DNA from: Syngnathus acus
Lineage: Eukaryota > Chordata > Actinopteri > Syngnathiformes > Syngnathidae
Length of the DNA stretch: 64,000 nucleotides
Assembly (NCBI RefSeq): GCF_901709675.1
Contig: NC_051091.1
Span: 10,202,967-10,266,966, forward strand
Reading direction: 5' to 3'
Part shown: positions 26,701 to 36,971 of the stretch, piece after piece
Layout: each line of letters begins with the position of its first letter
Position numbering within the stretch: position 1 is the first letter of the stretch
Program-made: the position numbers and the translations under genes
The notes under the pieces: generated by a model
The model's database searches: none
What the model saw: the letters and a program-made list of their open reading frames with translations, nothing else
What the model was told of the DNA's origin: nothing

Positions 26701-29700
26701 GCACTGCAAACATCTACTGTACACAATCTGGTTGGTCATAGTTTTTTAGCTATTTTTAATGCTTACTATTTGCTTTGCAGTTTTTTTGACAAATTCATCC
26801 GATGAAATGCACATATGAGAAACGTAGTTCGAAAAGCGAACAGATGAAGTGATAATCTGAGTCAAGTGGCCATTTATCGACTCAAGCAGCGAAGCGGCAT
26901 CTTTCAAATTGCGAATGTGCTCAACTTCTCCGTGTTGCCTTTTTGCAGGGAAAATTTGATTGACAAGCGCATCGAGAACGCCGTCTCTCAGATGCAGTCG
27001 GTGATCGAGCTCGGGCGGGTCATCCGTGACAGAAAGACATTGCCGGTGAAGGTAAATCATCCATTTTGTCTCGTGCACGACCAAAACTCCGTGTACCGGT
27101 GTATGACTGCTGCTGGGCTGTGAACATTTGATTGACTGTCCTGTGCTTCAGTATCCACTGAAGGAAGTGGTCGTCATTCACCAAGATCCAGACGCTCTGA
27201 AAGACATTCAGTCGCTCCAGAAATACATCCTGGAAGTAAGTCAATCCATATATGTAAATGATAACTCTGCACCCAAAATATTGGGTACAGCTGTTGCATG
27301 CTTCTTTCGGATTCTTTGCTGCAGGGGAAACACGTGCAGGCAGGAGCGTTGGCTTTCTCACCTTTGAGCGCTTAAGCAGCCGAGAAGACATCTTCAATAA
27401 ATGCAGTGTACTTTAGAATGGATGAGAATAAGCAGCACACTGCGCAGCGGTGCATGACCTCCTATCTTTTTCTCTCTCCACTGGCAACTGTATTAAACCA
27501 AATCCACATATAAAGAGCCTGCTCAAGCCATCACCGAGTTAAAAATAGCATATCAGCAAGTCATCTGCGTGAAATATCTGTCTCAGCCACTTTGCAGCAC
27601 AATTGAGAGGAGCATGACCAATATTTGCCTTATCACATAAGAACGTCACGTATTTCCCTCTTTAGACGAAGGAGAATTGAACGTATAGAAATGACCGAGA
27701 AAGGCTGCCTGACTCACTGGGGACGTAAAGATGGGCGAGCTCAGCGACTGCTTGATTTCACGGTGCACTCCCTCTGTGACAGAATGACTCTCCAGCGTGA
27801 ACTTCTTGATTTGTTTCTTAGACTGGCTGGCAGAGCGCTTAAGTTTAAAATTGCTGTGTTGCGTAATCCTTATTTAGACAGTCTATAGAATTCAGATTCT
27901 TAGGCCTGCCGCACACCGACTTTATAATAGTTTCTGTCATTAGCAAATCCTTTTAGAAACGATTATCCATTCGATTATTCCATTGAATACTTGGGTGACA
28001 TATGTCCTGTGGCATCTCAGAACTCTGTTGCTAACCAAAACAGCAGCATAATCGGTCCCAGGGTAAGTATGAGTTCCTCATAATGTCTCTCTTCTCTCCC
28101 AGGAGCTCAATGTGCGCCAGCTGACCATCTCGACAGACAAAGACAAGTACGGCATCCGTCTGCGGGCTGAACCGGACCACATGGTGCTAGGCAAGAGGCT
28201 GAAAGGGGCGTTCAAAGCCATCACCGCTGCCATCAAAGACCTCAGCAGCGAACAGGTTGAGGCCTTCCAGAAGAAAGGTATGGCCATTAAGTTTACTTAA
28301 AGGTAAAATAGATATCGTGCTTCAACTGAAATGCCGCATCAATTTGCAGAATTGACATCATAGAGGAAGACTATCCTCTTTATAACAAACAAGTGTCTAT
28401 ATTAAAATGTGAAAGCCGTGTCCAAATCAACAAAGCGCGTTACTGATCTCATGTATCGCCAAGTAAACTCACCACAAAGCAGCACAAGGTATTTTGTCTC
28501 TCCAATTAGACGAGGAGGAAGGCGCAGAGAACCCTTAAGTCTCACGGGAAAGATGCTGCAGAGGTCATCCGGACTGTGGGAACTTAGCGTTGCCAATCAC
28601 TTGGACGTTTGAAGTCCAGTCCGCTCGCAGAACGAAGCAAAGTGTGGCTCCGGTGACAGTTTATTGATCACAATGCATTTGAGTGAGAAAAAGCTCGCAT
28701 TGCCTAACAAAACATCTCAGAAGAAGACTTATCATTTCCAGATCCATAATAGGTGAAAATCTGTGCTGAGACTGTTGCGTTCTCCCCCCTCCCACATGCT
28801 ATGTAAACTTTTTAAATGTATTTTGATATTTAAATGTATTTGAAGACACACAATTTTGTAAGCATACAATTTGTAGAAAATACGGTTACACTTTGATGAT
28901 GGCCGCGTGGTTTTATCCAAAGTCTGAAAAGGCATCACTTTGTACCTCGGCTCTGACTTTGATCCCGTCATTTTGATGGGGTACCTAGGAGGTGAATCGC
29001 GAGCAAAAGCTGGAAACCAAAGCGTAGAGATGAAGGATAAGATAAGACAAGAAGCGGAGTGACTTCCTCCCCGCCTCTCGCCTCGTGGTGTCTAGGAGTG
29101 AAGAAGGGGACGTGGTCACGGTTTTTCGAGAGAACATAGAGACGGTTAATTGGTGCCTCTGGCAAACTTCAAACACGAGGAAAGTTGATTGGCCACATTG
29201 TTTGACAGCTTGTGCGGATGCAGCCAGGATGCTTGTTCTTCTCAGGAATTTCTTCGTACAAGTGAATGCGAATCTATACTAAGGGTAGATGAGATCAGCA
29301 TTCTGGGTGATCTGAAACTCTTGCTGGAATAGTTTTTGCACTAATAGAGCTACTTAGGTCAAATTAAAACAACCAAAAGGTTTGTTCAAAATATTTGGAG
29401 GATCATTTGGCTAATTCATTTCATTTTACTAATTCCGAAAATGCTGGCAAGTTTGTTACAAAAGTCCCAAAATGAATCTCATTTGTTTGGTGAAAGGGAG
29501 CACATCAACATCTTATTGAATGCGAATATCCCAAGCCCATAATGGGAAAAAAAGTATCTTCTGGTGACTGCTCTAATGACTGTCAATCAATTAGGCTTTG
29601 ATTCACTTCACAGGCAATACGAATCCTGTCTGCTTACGCATTCTGTGAGTCAGCTTGACATATGCCGCATTTCAGGTTCCATAGTGGTGGACGGCCACGA

Positions 29701-32700
29701 GCTTCAGGAAGAGGATTTGAGGCTGATGTACACGTTCAATCAAAGCTCTGACTCAGCCGCACAGTATGAAGCCCACTCTGACGCACAGGTGAGCGAGCGC
29801 TTGGCATGTGGATGCTAACGCTTCTTATTTGACGCTCAGAAAAGTAATGACGCAATTTAGCATTTTACTAATTGCCTTTGCAATGGAGAAAATCGTCATG
29901 TTAGATTCTTTCTGTGAATGTTCTGAACTCCTCTTTTCCATGCTAGTGTTCAATTGAGCAAAGTCAATGAAGATTTGCCACGTGAGCTGGAAATGATGCC
30001 ACGAATTCTTCCGATCAATTCGCCGTTAGCGCGCACAACCCGAGTGTACGTCGTCAAATCTAATTTGGATCTTCCGCTGTATTCCACTCCGCCTTAACAA
30101 GCCCAAACGAGACGACAGATGGCGAACATTTTGACATGTTACTGACACACTCGTCATGTCGCGCGTCTACTGTACACGCTTGAGAACAAACCATAGTGTC
30201 GCTGCGGCGACAGTCTTCTCCCTGAGTGGGCAGGAGATGCAGAAGAATCATCACCGAGCTAAGTGGAGACCAGCTCGTCTGGCTTTTTCCCACAGGCCAT
30301 CACTCCTCATCGCTCCGTCGAGCGGACGCACCATGCACGGCTGCGCCACTCTACCGAGTCGGCTTTTTAATTCGGCGCCATTCTCGCTCCCTCGCATCGC
30401 CTCTCGGTCTCCCATCTGTCTGCCGCGCTCTCGGCCGTGTATTGTTTACATGCGCCAAGACTGTTCCTCAGTACAGTACATTACAGTCGCAGTGACTCGG
30501 AAGATAACGAGCTTGACCTGCTTTCAGGCGCACGGTCCATCTCGTGTATGTTTTTCCCCGTACTGTATAGGTTTGACGATATTCTGTGCTTATTATCCGA
30601 AAATATTTTGTTTTCAAATATGTGCCTTTGAATTGCTATCGAATCAGCTCATTTGGGAGTCTACATGCTTACATTTTAGACTGCAGCCAGAGAAAACATG
30701 CATGCAGTCTGCTTACTTATGGCTCATCTTTAAGAACGTGTCATCTTGTCTGTGCCGTAGGTGCTGGTACTGTTGGATGTCTCCCCGGACCAGTCCATGG
30801 TGGACGAGGGTGTGGCCAGGGAAGTCATCAACCGCGTTCAGAAATTACGCAAGAAGGTTGGTAGGGGCGGGGGTCTTATATATATTTTTTTACATTTCAA
30901 CAGGCTACTGTATAATAATCTCGCTTCTGTGGCTGCATTTCCCCCCAAAGTCTGAATGCTGCAAATTAGTCAATTTTCTGGGTCACGGCGGCAAATGTTC
31001 AAACCTCATTATAAATGTTCCTAATAAACGACTTAAGAATATGAGTGCGGGGGTGAAATTTTGATTCTTATTATTTGTAATTAAACACCCAATTGGTTGA
31101 ATAATGAAGTCACTTTCAGTTTCAGACCGCCAATTTCCATTCAGCATTAGCCATTTTTTTTGTTTGTTTCTAGCCTTGTGATGGCCCTCCTCCTTTGCCT
31201 TCTTTCTTCATATTTTTTAACACTCTCATGCTAATTTGCGAAATCTTTCCATAGCAGCGTCCCAGTCAGACATTTCTTCATCATAAAGCGGGATTAATGG
31301 CGGCTTAATTACGCTCTGGCCCCTTTCAGATTCGAGCGTTGGAGCTTTGAAGTGCGACCGGGGAGTAAAGACGGATTAGCCGGCAGCCTCTTGTTTTCGC
31401 GAGAAACAAACAAGTTTTTTCCAGTTGCGTACTGTCGTAGCGGCGGTACTGCTGGCTGGGTCCCGGCTAGGCCGCATTCCAACTCTTATTTCACCCTCCT
31501 CCCCATCCAAGATCAGTCAGGAATTTTCCACCCTGGGGATGAGAATTAATTTACCCAATGTTCACTCGTACTATGACTCTGTTTGTGGTCATGTGGGTGT
31601 TTTTGTTTGCGTGCTTGTGGTAGCAGTAGGTCAACTTATTCTTTATCAGGAGTTTTTATCTATCCACACGCACACACACACACCCGCGCCCACAATCAGA
31701 GCGGCATTCCCATCAGCAGAGGGTCGCCGCCTTGACTTGGCAGCGAGAGCCTATAAACCTTCTTCCATTGATTGAGCACTTCTCTGTATTTCGCTAGCTT
31801 TATTTTTCTGCCCTTGAGCTGTATGTTGCGATTGCATTGTGCACGCGTGTGTGTGTGTGGTAGTCACAAAATTGCATCGGTCCGCACAGTCACGATTAGG
31901 ACGAAATCAATGTTTTCGAAGGTGGCGAGGTTAGCGGAGGCTCCAAGCGCTGAAATGCTGCACGAAATGATTTCAACCAGTCTTTTTTTGGGTGTGACTG
32001 TATTTGTTCTCACACTTTTTTTTCTTCTTCTACTGCTTTCTAATCTCACTTGCTTTCATGTCGCTGTGATGTTAATCCCATTCTCTTTACCTTTAGGTAA
32101 CCGTTCCCTACAGATTTGATGTATTATTGGGAAATTATTTCACCCTCCATCATCTTTGCCGAATCAAAAACATCAAGCAAGTGAATGTCTTTGAGTTTGT
32201 GTTCATGGTCATGTCGGTGGTTTTTCTCAGGGTCATTTGGTACCGTCGGATGAGATCACGGTGTATTACCGCTGTCAGCCAGACGGGGAGTACTTGGGTT
32301 CAGTGATTCAAGCTCACACGGATTTCATCCTGGCGACGACGAAGGCGCCGCTACTGCCTTACCCGGTCCCCAAGGGTGTTGGCATCATTATCCAGGAGAA
32401 GACACAGGTACGAGTTTGTAAAGCATCAGTAGAATCTTCAAAGTTGAACATAATTTTTAATTCGTTATTAGAAATCCCCTACAAATGACTAATGATTAGT
32501 CACCAAAAGTCTCATTTCAGTAATGCAGTTCTATTTATTTTGGTACCAGTCAAGATTATGAAAATATCACTGAAATGTTCCTAATTTTTTCCTGTACAAA
32601 TGGTAAAGATTTTTTGAGTGCCGAATGAGTTAGACTGGGTCCTTGAATTTTATTATACGGTTTGTATGGTCGCAACTTAACCTAAATTTGTATGCAAAAT

Positions 32701-34617
32701 TCAGACACCTTGTAGTTTATTACTAACAGAAGGAAAGTCGCAATCACAGTAGATATTTGTATGGTAAACATTTCTTGAACGTAAAACTTAAAAGGTCCGT
32801 ACACTTGCATGGTAAACATTTCTTGAACGTAAAACTTCAAAGTCTGTACACTTGATCCAGGGTTTATGATAGCGACAGCTTGTGCGTGATGAATGAATCA
32901 TCCACTTGATATTCCCTGTGGGAAATCCATTTGGAAGTCAACTGTTTTAGCAGCTACATTAAAGTGCTAACGAATGTATTTGATTCCCCCTTCACTTATA
33001 CTTTCTGTCCCTTATGTTTGGTACAGCTGAAGGGCTCCGACTTGGAGCTAACGATTGTAAAGGGATCGTCAGCGCCACAGGCCGCTATAAATGGCCCGGC
33101 GTGTGCTTACGTCAACCTCAAAGTGAAAGTCAACGGCAAAGAACAAGGTAGAACCAAAGATTAAAAAAAAATTAGAGAAACTACAACTTGTACAAATTGT
33201 TTAACTTTTTCTTTTCCAGACGGGGTGGTGCTGCTGGAGAATCCAAAAGGCGATAGCGAGTTGGATGTGGATAAGTTGAAAACGGTGTGCGGCAGCATCT
33301 TCGGGACCAACAACGCCAAGCTTAAATTCTTTAGCGACAGCAAAGGTGAGCACGGGGCCAAAACTCTTCCTCTGTGGACTCCTTCTGTCTAAAGGCGTGC
33401 TCGTCTCCACCGCAGAATTGCAGAGTAAAGCGGACCTGCGGGCTCTGAGTGGTAAAACCTTGTTGGTGACAACAGACGTGACTTCCCCCGGGACCGCCAC
33501 CCCTGGCAGCGGCCTTGTGTGTCCTTACGTGAATTTGATGCTCTGTGATGCACGGCCCGCCGGTGAGAACACACACATCCAACAGATGTTTTTGTAACAT
33601 TGAAAATAGCATATACTCTAAATTTTCAGTTTGTGCTTCATAGTTCCATGCACCCATAATGTGGCTCCTTCTATTGTGCATTCCTTGCCCACTAGGGGGC
33701 TGTATAACATATGAATGTGTGTTAAAAAAAAGACAGTCACAACTTCTCAGTAAACTGCAGTAATTAAATTAGTTGTTTTACACAGAGGATAAAGAATTCA
33801 TGCCTTTGGGTTTTTTCTATTGTCTGCCTACATTAATATTATTTGTGTTCAAATTTTCGTTGCATAGTGGTAACCTTGATGTTAGTTTCATTAGCCCATC
33901 TGCCTTTTTGCATTCATACTCGCTGCCTCTATTTCGTGCTCATAACGTAACTATTTGCTTGGCCCACAAGACAAAAATTGTGAAACGAGCAACATTTTAT
34001 ATCTAGAAACACTCATAAGTTGAGTCGCTCATAAATTGAGATACCGTTGTATGAAATGGAGGTCGATCAGTGGGCCACACTGAGGCCACACTCATTTGTA
34101 GCGTAATTAGTCAAATGTGTGTGTACCTGTCTTCCTCCATACTCTCACTCCTGCAGAGTGCAAAACGGGACAAGTGGGCACCCTGCTGCTGGTCAACCCA
34201 GTGGGCCAGAACAGGCTTGACTACTCCGGCCTGATGTCGGAAGCCGCCAAAGTGTTCGGCCTCCGGGGCAGGCGGCTCAAACTCTACCTGGACCAGGATC
34301 TCAGCCAGGGTAATCACATTCGTCAGTTTTTTTTTTTTGTTTTTTTTTTTAAAAGCTGATTTTGTTTTCTTTTTATTTAACCTACACGATCAATGCTGTT
34401 TTTTTTGGGGGGTACTCTTTTCAAACCAAAAAAATGATGAGCTAAGCCAAGCTGATACCGTGCAGTGGAAAAGAGACCACAGATACAATGAAGTCTATTA
34501 AGTAAGTCACTAAATATCGTTTTGTCTCTTTTAGAGCTGCTGGTTGATTCTGCAGTAAAATCTCTGGACACCAAAACTCTGTTTGTGCGAGTTCTTCCCA
34601 CCACGGCGGATTCGTAG
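11677..34617 (+). CDS. iars1: Isoleucyl-tRNA synthetase, cytoplasmic, complete, 33 coding exons
   Basis: Charges tRNA-Ile with isoleucine in the cytosol; in vertebrates it belongs to the multi-tRNA-synthetase complex. The 33 GT-AG coding exons (listed individually) sum to 3807 nt, giving 1268 residues plus TAG; human IARS1 has 1262. Order: class I Rossmann fold with [12 protein letters not shown] (47-58, HIGH-type); editing insert CP1 about 185-400 with AWTTTPWT (222-229) and [11 protein letters not shown]; catalytic core with [25 protein letters not shown] and DQTRGWF; KMSKR at 600-604; anticodon-binding helical domain about 680-830; then vertebrate-type C-terminal extension with two related UNE-I modules (about 1060-1165 and 1175-1268). 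The ATG sits in ATCATGG with an in-frame TAG 15 bases upstream. No frameshift, internal stop or lost signature, so the gene looks functional. The largest intron is 17718-20122. Confidence 0.98.
11869..11945. repeat. 77-bp palindromic MITE-like element in iars1 intron
   Basis: Left end CTTAACCCATTCACTGCCAT. The right end, read as reverse complement, is CTTAACTCATTTACTGCCAT: 18 of 20 identical. Small size, terminal inverted repeats and no coding capacity fit a decayed foldback/MITE. 'TTAACCCATTCACTGCCAT' is a phrase I know from fish genomes. Confidence 0.7.
12138..12294 (+). CDS. iars1: iars1 coding exon 2 (HIGH motif)
   Basis: Residues 40-92: [18 protein letters not shown], the ATP-binding HIGH-type motif, then [20 protein letters not shown]. 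Acceptor CCACCAG, donor GTAAAT. Confidence 0.97.
12366..12485 (+). CDS. iars1: iars1 coding exon 3
   Basis: Residues 93-132, [20 protein letters not shown] through MRYSNEWE; 120 nt, phase 0 at both ends. Confidence 0.96.
12560..12642 (+). CDS. iars1: iars1 coding exon 4
   Basis: Residues 133-159 plus two bases of Trp160: [18 protein letters not shown]. Confidence 0.95.
12802..12919 (+). CDS. iars1: iars1 coding exon 5
   Basis: Residues 160-199: [20 protein letters not shown] and the [12 protein letters not shown] segment leading into the editing domain. Confidence 0.97.
13005..13152 (+). CDS. iars1: iars1 coding exon 6 (editing domain)
   Basis: Residues 200-248, with [12 protein letters not shown], the threonine-rich strand of the CP1 editing site. 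Confidence 0.97.
14058..14145 (+). CDS. iars1: iars1 coding exon 7
   Basis: Residues 249-277 plus two bases. This is the least conserved part of the editing domain ([17 protein letters not shown], human VARGRLLILMEARLSAL). Confidence 0.93.
14660..14720 (+). CDS. iars1: iars1 coding exon 8
   Basis: Residues 278-298, [20 protein letters not shown]; 61 nt, the shortest coding exon. Donor GTTAGT. Confidence 0.94.
14863..14958 (+). CDS. iars1: iars1 coding exon 9 (editing domain)
   Basis: Residues 299-330: [20 protein letters not shown], the conserved editing-site loop. Confidence 0.97.
15748..15870 (+). CDS. iars1: iars1 coding exon 10
   Basis: Residues 331-371, starting DDYRVC (the editing-site aspartate follows FGA) and containing [20 protein letters not shown]. 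Confidence 0.97.
17004..17095 (+). CDS. iars1: iars1 coding exon 11
   Basis: Residues 372-401 plus two bases of Arg402, ending HSYPFCW. Confidence 0.96.
17619..17717 (+). CDS. iars1: iars1 coding exon 12
   Basis: Residues 402-434, [20 protein letters not shown], the return from the editing insert to the catalytic core. Confidence 0.97.
20123..20249 (+). CDS. iars1: iars1 coding exon 13
   Basis: Residues 435-477, with [19 protein letters not shown], the core region next to the aminoacyl-adenylate site. Confidence 0.97.
20365..20400 (+). repeat. Short teleost repeat end in iars1 intron
   Basis: TTCAGAAAATGGATGGATATG matches the usual end ('cagaaaatggatggatg') of the abundant fish repeat described at 4026. 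Too short for certainty. Confidence 0.35.
21761..21834 (+). CDS. iars1: iars1 coding exon 14
   Basis: Residues 478-501 plus two bases of Ser502: [20 protein letters not shown]. Confidence 0.96.
21947..22141 (+). CDS. iars1: iars1 coding exon 15 (catalytic core)
   Basis: Residues 502-566, the longest coding exon (195 nt), with [20 protein letters not shown] and [13 protein letters not shown]. Confidence 0.98.
22320..22406 (+). CDS. iars1: iars1 coding exon 16
   Basis: Residues 567-595 plus two bases: [20 protein letters not shown] then IVNGLVLA. Confidence 0.97.
   Translation, partial: VLHFAGALHSAVWQTALQERHREWLGTC
22787..22870 (+). CDS. iars1: iars1 coding exon 17 (KMSKS-type motif)
   Basis: Residues 596-623. 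KMSKR at 600-604 is the class I ATP-binding loop. The acceptor's pyrimidine tract is an uninterrupted C13 run (22770-22782) before GCAG. Confidence 0.98.
23610..23754 (+). CDS. iars1: iars1 coding exon 18
   Basis: Residues 624-672: [20 protein letters not shown] and PWYNAYRFL, start of the anticodon-binding helical domain. Confidence 0.97.
24249..24369 (+). CDS. iars1: iars1 coding exon 19
   Basis: Residues 673-712 plus one base: [20 protein letters not shown] then [12 protein letters not shown]. Confidence 0.97.
24457..24548 (+). CDS. iars1: iars1 coding exon 20
   Basis: Residues 713-743, [20 protein letters not shown] then [10 protein letters not shown], the helix bundle contacting the anticodon stem. 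Confidence 0.97.
24985..25115 (+). repeat. Old interspersed repeat in iars1 intron
   Basis: CCCCATTGCAATGAATGGAA followed by ATGCAATTAATCGTGC matches the same phrase as the copy at 7770-7870. The upstream CACTCAAAACATCGC part is also in the family order. Confidence 0.5.
25338..25415 (+). CDS. iars1: iars1 coding exon 21
   Basis: Residues 744-769, [20 protein letters not shown] then SMCRLM; phase 0 at both ends. Confidence 0.96.
25883..26004 (+). CDS. iars1: iars1 coding exon 22
   Basis: Residues 770-809 plus two bases: [20 protein letters not shown] and [10 protein letters not shown]. Confidence 0.97.
26949..27051 (+). CDS. iars1: iars1 coding exon 23
   Basis: Residues 810-844, [20 protein letters not shown]. 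Confidence 0.97.
27152..27235 (+). CDS. iars1: iars1 coding exon 24
   Basis: Residues 845-872: [20 protein letters not shown]. Confidence 0.96.
28103..28277 (+). CDS. iars1: iars1 coding exon 25
   Basis: Residues 873-930 plus one base: [20 protein letters not shown] and [13 protein letters not shown]. Confidence 0.97.
29676..29788 (+). CDS. iars1: iars1 coding exon 26
   Basis: Residues 931-968: [19 protein letters not shown] and the variable [17 protein letters not shown]. Confidence 0.95.
30761..30856 (+). CDS. iars1: iars1 coding exon 27
   Basis: Residues 969-1000: [20 protein letters not shown] then [12 protein letters not shown]. Donor GTTGGT is weaker than consensus. A 302-residue open frame (30156-31064) runs over this exon in another frame and is not a gene. 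Confidence 0.97.
32231..32407 (+). CDS. iars1: iars1 coding exon 28
   Basis: Residues 1001-1059: [20 protein letters not shown], then [20 protein letters not shown] and IIQEKTQ. Confidence 0.96.
32761..32857. repeat. Tandem duplication, period 48 bp, in iars1 intron
   Basis: ATGGTAAACATTTCTTGAAC starts at 32761 and again at 32809. Both units continue GTAAAACTT...GTACACTTG with only a few differences, so the duplication is recent. Confidence 0.9.
33027..33147 (+). CDS. iars1: iars1 coding exon 29 (first UNE-I module)
   Basis: Residues 1060-1099 plus one base: [20 protein letters not shown] then [11 protein letters not shown]. About six residues (QAAIN region) are extra relative to human. Confidence 0.95.
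33220..33345 (+). CDS. iars1: iars1 coding exon 30 (first UNE-I module)
   Basis: Residues 1100-1141 plus one base. [20 protein letters not shown] parallels [20 protein letters not shown] in exon 32. Confidence 0.95.
33416..33562 (+). CDS. iars1: iars1 coding exon 31
   Basis: Residues 1142-1190 plus one base. Closes the first UNE-I module ([14 protein letters not shown]) and opens the second ([14 protein letters not shown]). The linker [11 protein letters not shown] is low in complexity. Confidence 0.94.
33688..33703 (+). promoter_or_regulatory. CTCF-like motif in iars1 intron
   Basis: CCCACTAGGGGGCTGTA resembles the vertebrate CTCF core CCACYAGRGGGCRCT. Motif match only. Confidence 0.35.
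33940..34060 (-). repeat. Old interspersed repeat, inverted copy, in iars1 intron
   Basis: CTAGAAACACTCATAAGTTG, then AGTCGCTCATAAATTGAGAT and ACCGTTGTATGAAATGG, look like a diverged member of the family at 7770 and 24985 ('...caaaacactcgtaactcgag...'). Confidence 0.35.
34157..34309 (+). CDS. iars1: iars1 coding exon 32 (second UNE-I module)
   Basis: Residues 1191-1241 plus one base: [20 protein letters not shown] and [20 protein letters not shown]. Confidence 0.96.
34535..34617 (+). CDS. iars1: iars1 coding exon 33 and stop
   Basis: Residues 1242-1268, [18 protein letters not shown] then TAG, matching the conserved vertebrate end (VLPTTAD-). Confidence 0.97.
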
Positions 34618-34684
34618 AACCCTAAGGAAAAAAGGCAACTTTTAAGACTGGTCATCATTGTTACAGTACAGCTTCCAACAATCC

Positions 34685-34716
<32 letters not shown>

Positions 34717-34783
34717 CTTACACGATCATGTGTGTTACTCAACTTGGGGTCATCCAACTTTTTAAGACCCAGAAGCACAACAA

Positions 34784-34789
34784 AATAAA
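34784..34789 (+). promoter_or_regulatory. iars1: Candidate iars1 poly(A) signal
   Basis: AATAAA 167 bp past the stop. Another AATAAA at 35093-35098 could be used instead. A T27-type run lies between the stop and the first signal. Confidence 0.5.
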
Positions 34790-36971
34790 AATAGCACAGA
34801 CCTCTTATGGAAAACAGTTAATTATGCACTTGTAATTTTCTTTCCCATTCACTACTAAAAACTTGCAAGGTGTCCTTTTTCAAAACTCATTTAAGGTGTA
34901 AGGGTCCAGACTAGTCATTACGAGTGTGCCAATTAATTGGGCAAACCAATTTGCATTATTGTGGCCAAAAGCCATTTAGTAGTGAACAGATAAAACTTGC
35001 ATTGCTTTGTGAGTCTTCATTTAGAAAGTTGAAATGAAATTTTCGGCCGGCTGAGCTTTCAGGTTGACATATGGAAAAATGCTGTCAAATGGAATAAATC
35101 AATGGTGATGGAAAATGAGCTTTTTTTTTTTCTTCCCTTTTAGTCTGCGCTTTCAGGCTTGTCAAGGGAAGTACGTCTAGTCCCACAGCGTCAACCTCAT
35201 TTGCTCTTTAGTTTGTCTGCTCGACTCACACACTTCGTCCCATTTGTTTGCCTTACCTTCTTTAATTGCAAGGTCGGCCATTAAAGGCAACAAAGGGGAT
35301 TAAAGATGCTTTCAGTGGCAGTAATGAGGTAGGACAATAAAAAAAATAAAACTTCCCACCCACGGCACCGATAACAACTTATATGCAATGCAACATTAAG
35401 CGCAGTGATTAAAACAGAGAGGTAACGTGTGACGTTAATACCTTAAGCAAGGATTAGTGGGAGAAAATATCAATATTCGTATTGTGATGTCAGCATCAAA
35501 TACTGATGCTGTTTTCGCAGATGTTTTTCGGTCAAGTGGCAAAATGGTCACACACTCTGAATTTTGCTGCTTCATTCATTTTCCATAATATTAATCAATA
35601 CCATGTTTAGATTATTGGAGTTGTAATTTTTTTTTTTAAAGTATAAATAAAAAAAAAAAAAAACAGCAATTACGCTGCAGTTGTGCATGAAAATCCCAAA
35701 GTCCATTTGGCTCCGTTTTTCTGTGCCACCATAATTGTCGAACATGAAAAGTTGCTCCTTATTAAATAAAATCTCCATTGCTGTTACATCATAAAGGTCA
35801 CAATTGATTTTAGAGACGCAAAAATTGGTGGTACAGTCCAAAACAGAAATGCTATTGCCCCTGTTAAAAAGTGGAAAAGGTCACATTTGACTCTCACTCT
35901 GGATGTGTGACGAAGCACAAAAAACGTACAACCTTGAGGGCTCAAAAGCTAACGTGTGTGTGTTATTGATGAGAACAACTTTGATTGGTTGCTTCTCAGT
36001 TGGATGTTGTGTACGCCCCTTGCTTTACCACAACTTGACGTAAATTTGCATGTAAATTAAGCGCAATCATCGTCCTTAGTCCTGGTAGTCGTCGAGAGCT
36101 GCAAGTCAGCACCTTCTTTGGTGCTGACTCGCTTAAACTCTCAAAGCTAAACCATTTTGCATAAACATATCAAGGGAGTACCAGCTCATCTATTTTAGCG
36201 TCATTAGTCACTCAAAGTATCTTTCATGTTAAATGTAATCATGTTTGCAAGTTCAGTCTTCCTTCATTCAAGGTAGAGGCTTTCTAGTGTTACTGTAAAT
36301 AATTATTCATTGTTGGGAGTCTAAGGCTTAAAATTCCTGGCACGTATGAGGCACAGCAGGCACTTTCTGAAGGGTCACTCAAGTTCCTTGCGTGCGTGTG
36401 TGGTGCACAATTATTAGTCCATTTGCATAAACTTACTTTTTTTTTTTTTTTAACGCAGATTAGTTTCATTTTGACTAACTAACATGAGAAGTGTTGAATA
36501 TTGAACAAACTCGTCTTCCCCTAAACACCTGACTATCTTCAGTTGTGCAAATAAGCTGCGCAAGCTTCTCTGTTGTTGTGTTTTTTTTAAACTGGCTTTT
36601 GGGGTTTTAAGTTAATAGAATTTACATTTAGTTACGCAAGGGTGGGCTTTGATGATTTTTCCTTTTTTTTTGGGTGGGCTTTGATGATTTTTGTGTGTGT
36701 ACAAGTGTATGCAAAGGGTTTTGGGGGTGCAGTCTATTTAGAGCTCGCCCTGTGGGAGACGTCTCAGTCCAACCAGAAGGGCGGGAGGGCGTGGGAAGAC
36801 CTCCACGGAGTCCACGCTGTCATTTGCAGCACGAGTGCACTTGTATGTGCCATCCTAAAAGGGAAGTAAGTATTTTGGCACAAAAATAGATATTCAGGTG
36901 TGCTATTTTAAGCAGTTCTTTATAGTCAGAGGGAAGATTTTACCCACTTCCTGTAGCCTTCCTCAGAGGCG
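34790..36971. other. Intergenic region, no gene recognised
   Basis: AT-rich spacer downstream of iars1. I see no exon-like frames with splice sites. It holds homopolymer runs (T and A tracts near 35120, 35625, 35650 and 36440) and a short perfect hairpin at 36104-36129. Confidence 0.55.
36104..36129. other. Perfect short hairpin in intergenic DNA
   Basis: AGTCAGCACC, loop TTCTTT, GGTGCTGACT: a 10-bp perfect stem that extends 2 more pairs with a mismatch. Not the histone 3' stem-loop and not a recognised RNA family. Confidence 0.5.

Noticed and set aside
30156-31064. 302-residue open frame, the longest in the window
   Set aside because: It spans an iars1 intron and reads straight through coding exon 27 in the wrong frame, continues into the next intron, has no recognisable domain and is low in sequence conservation signals. 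A chance frame.
36642-36889. Two overlapping frames with GFDDF repeats
   Set aside because: They arise from a short local duplication (GGTGGGCTTTGATGATTTTT, twice) and have no protein match known to me.
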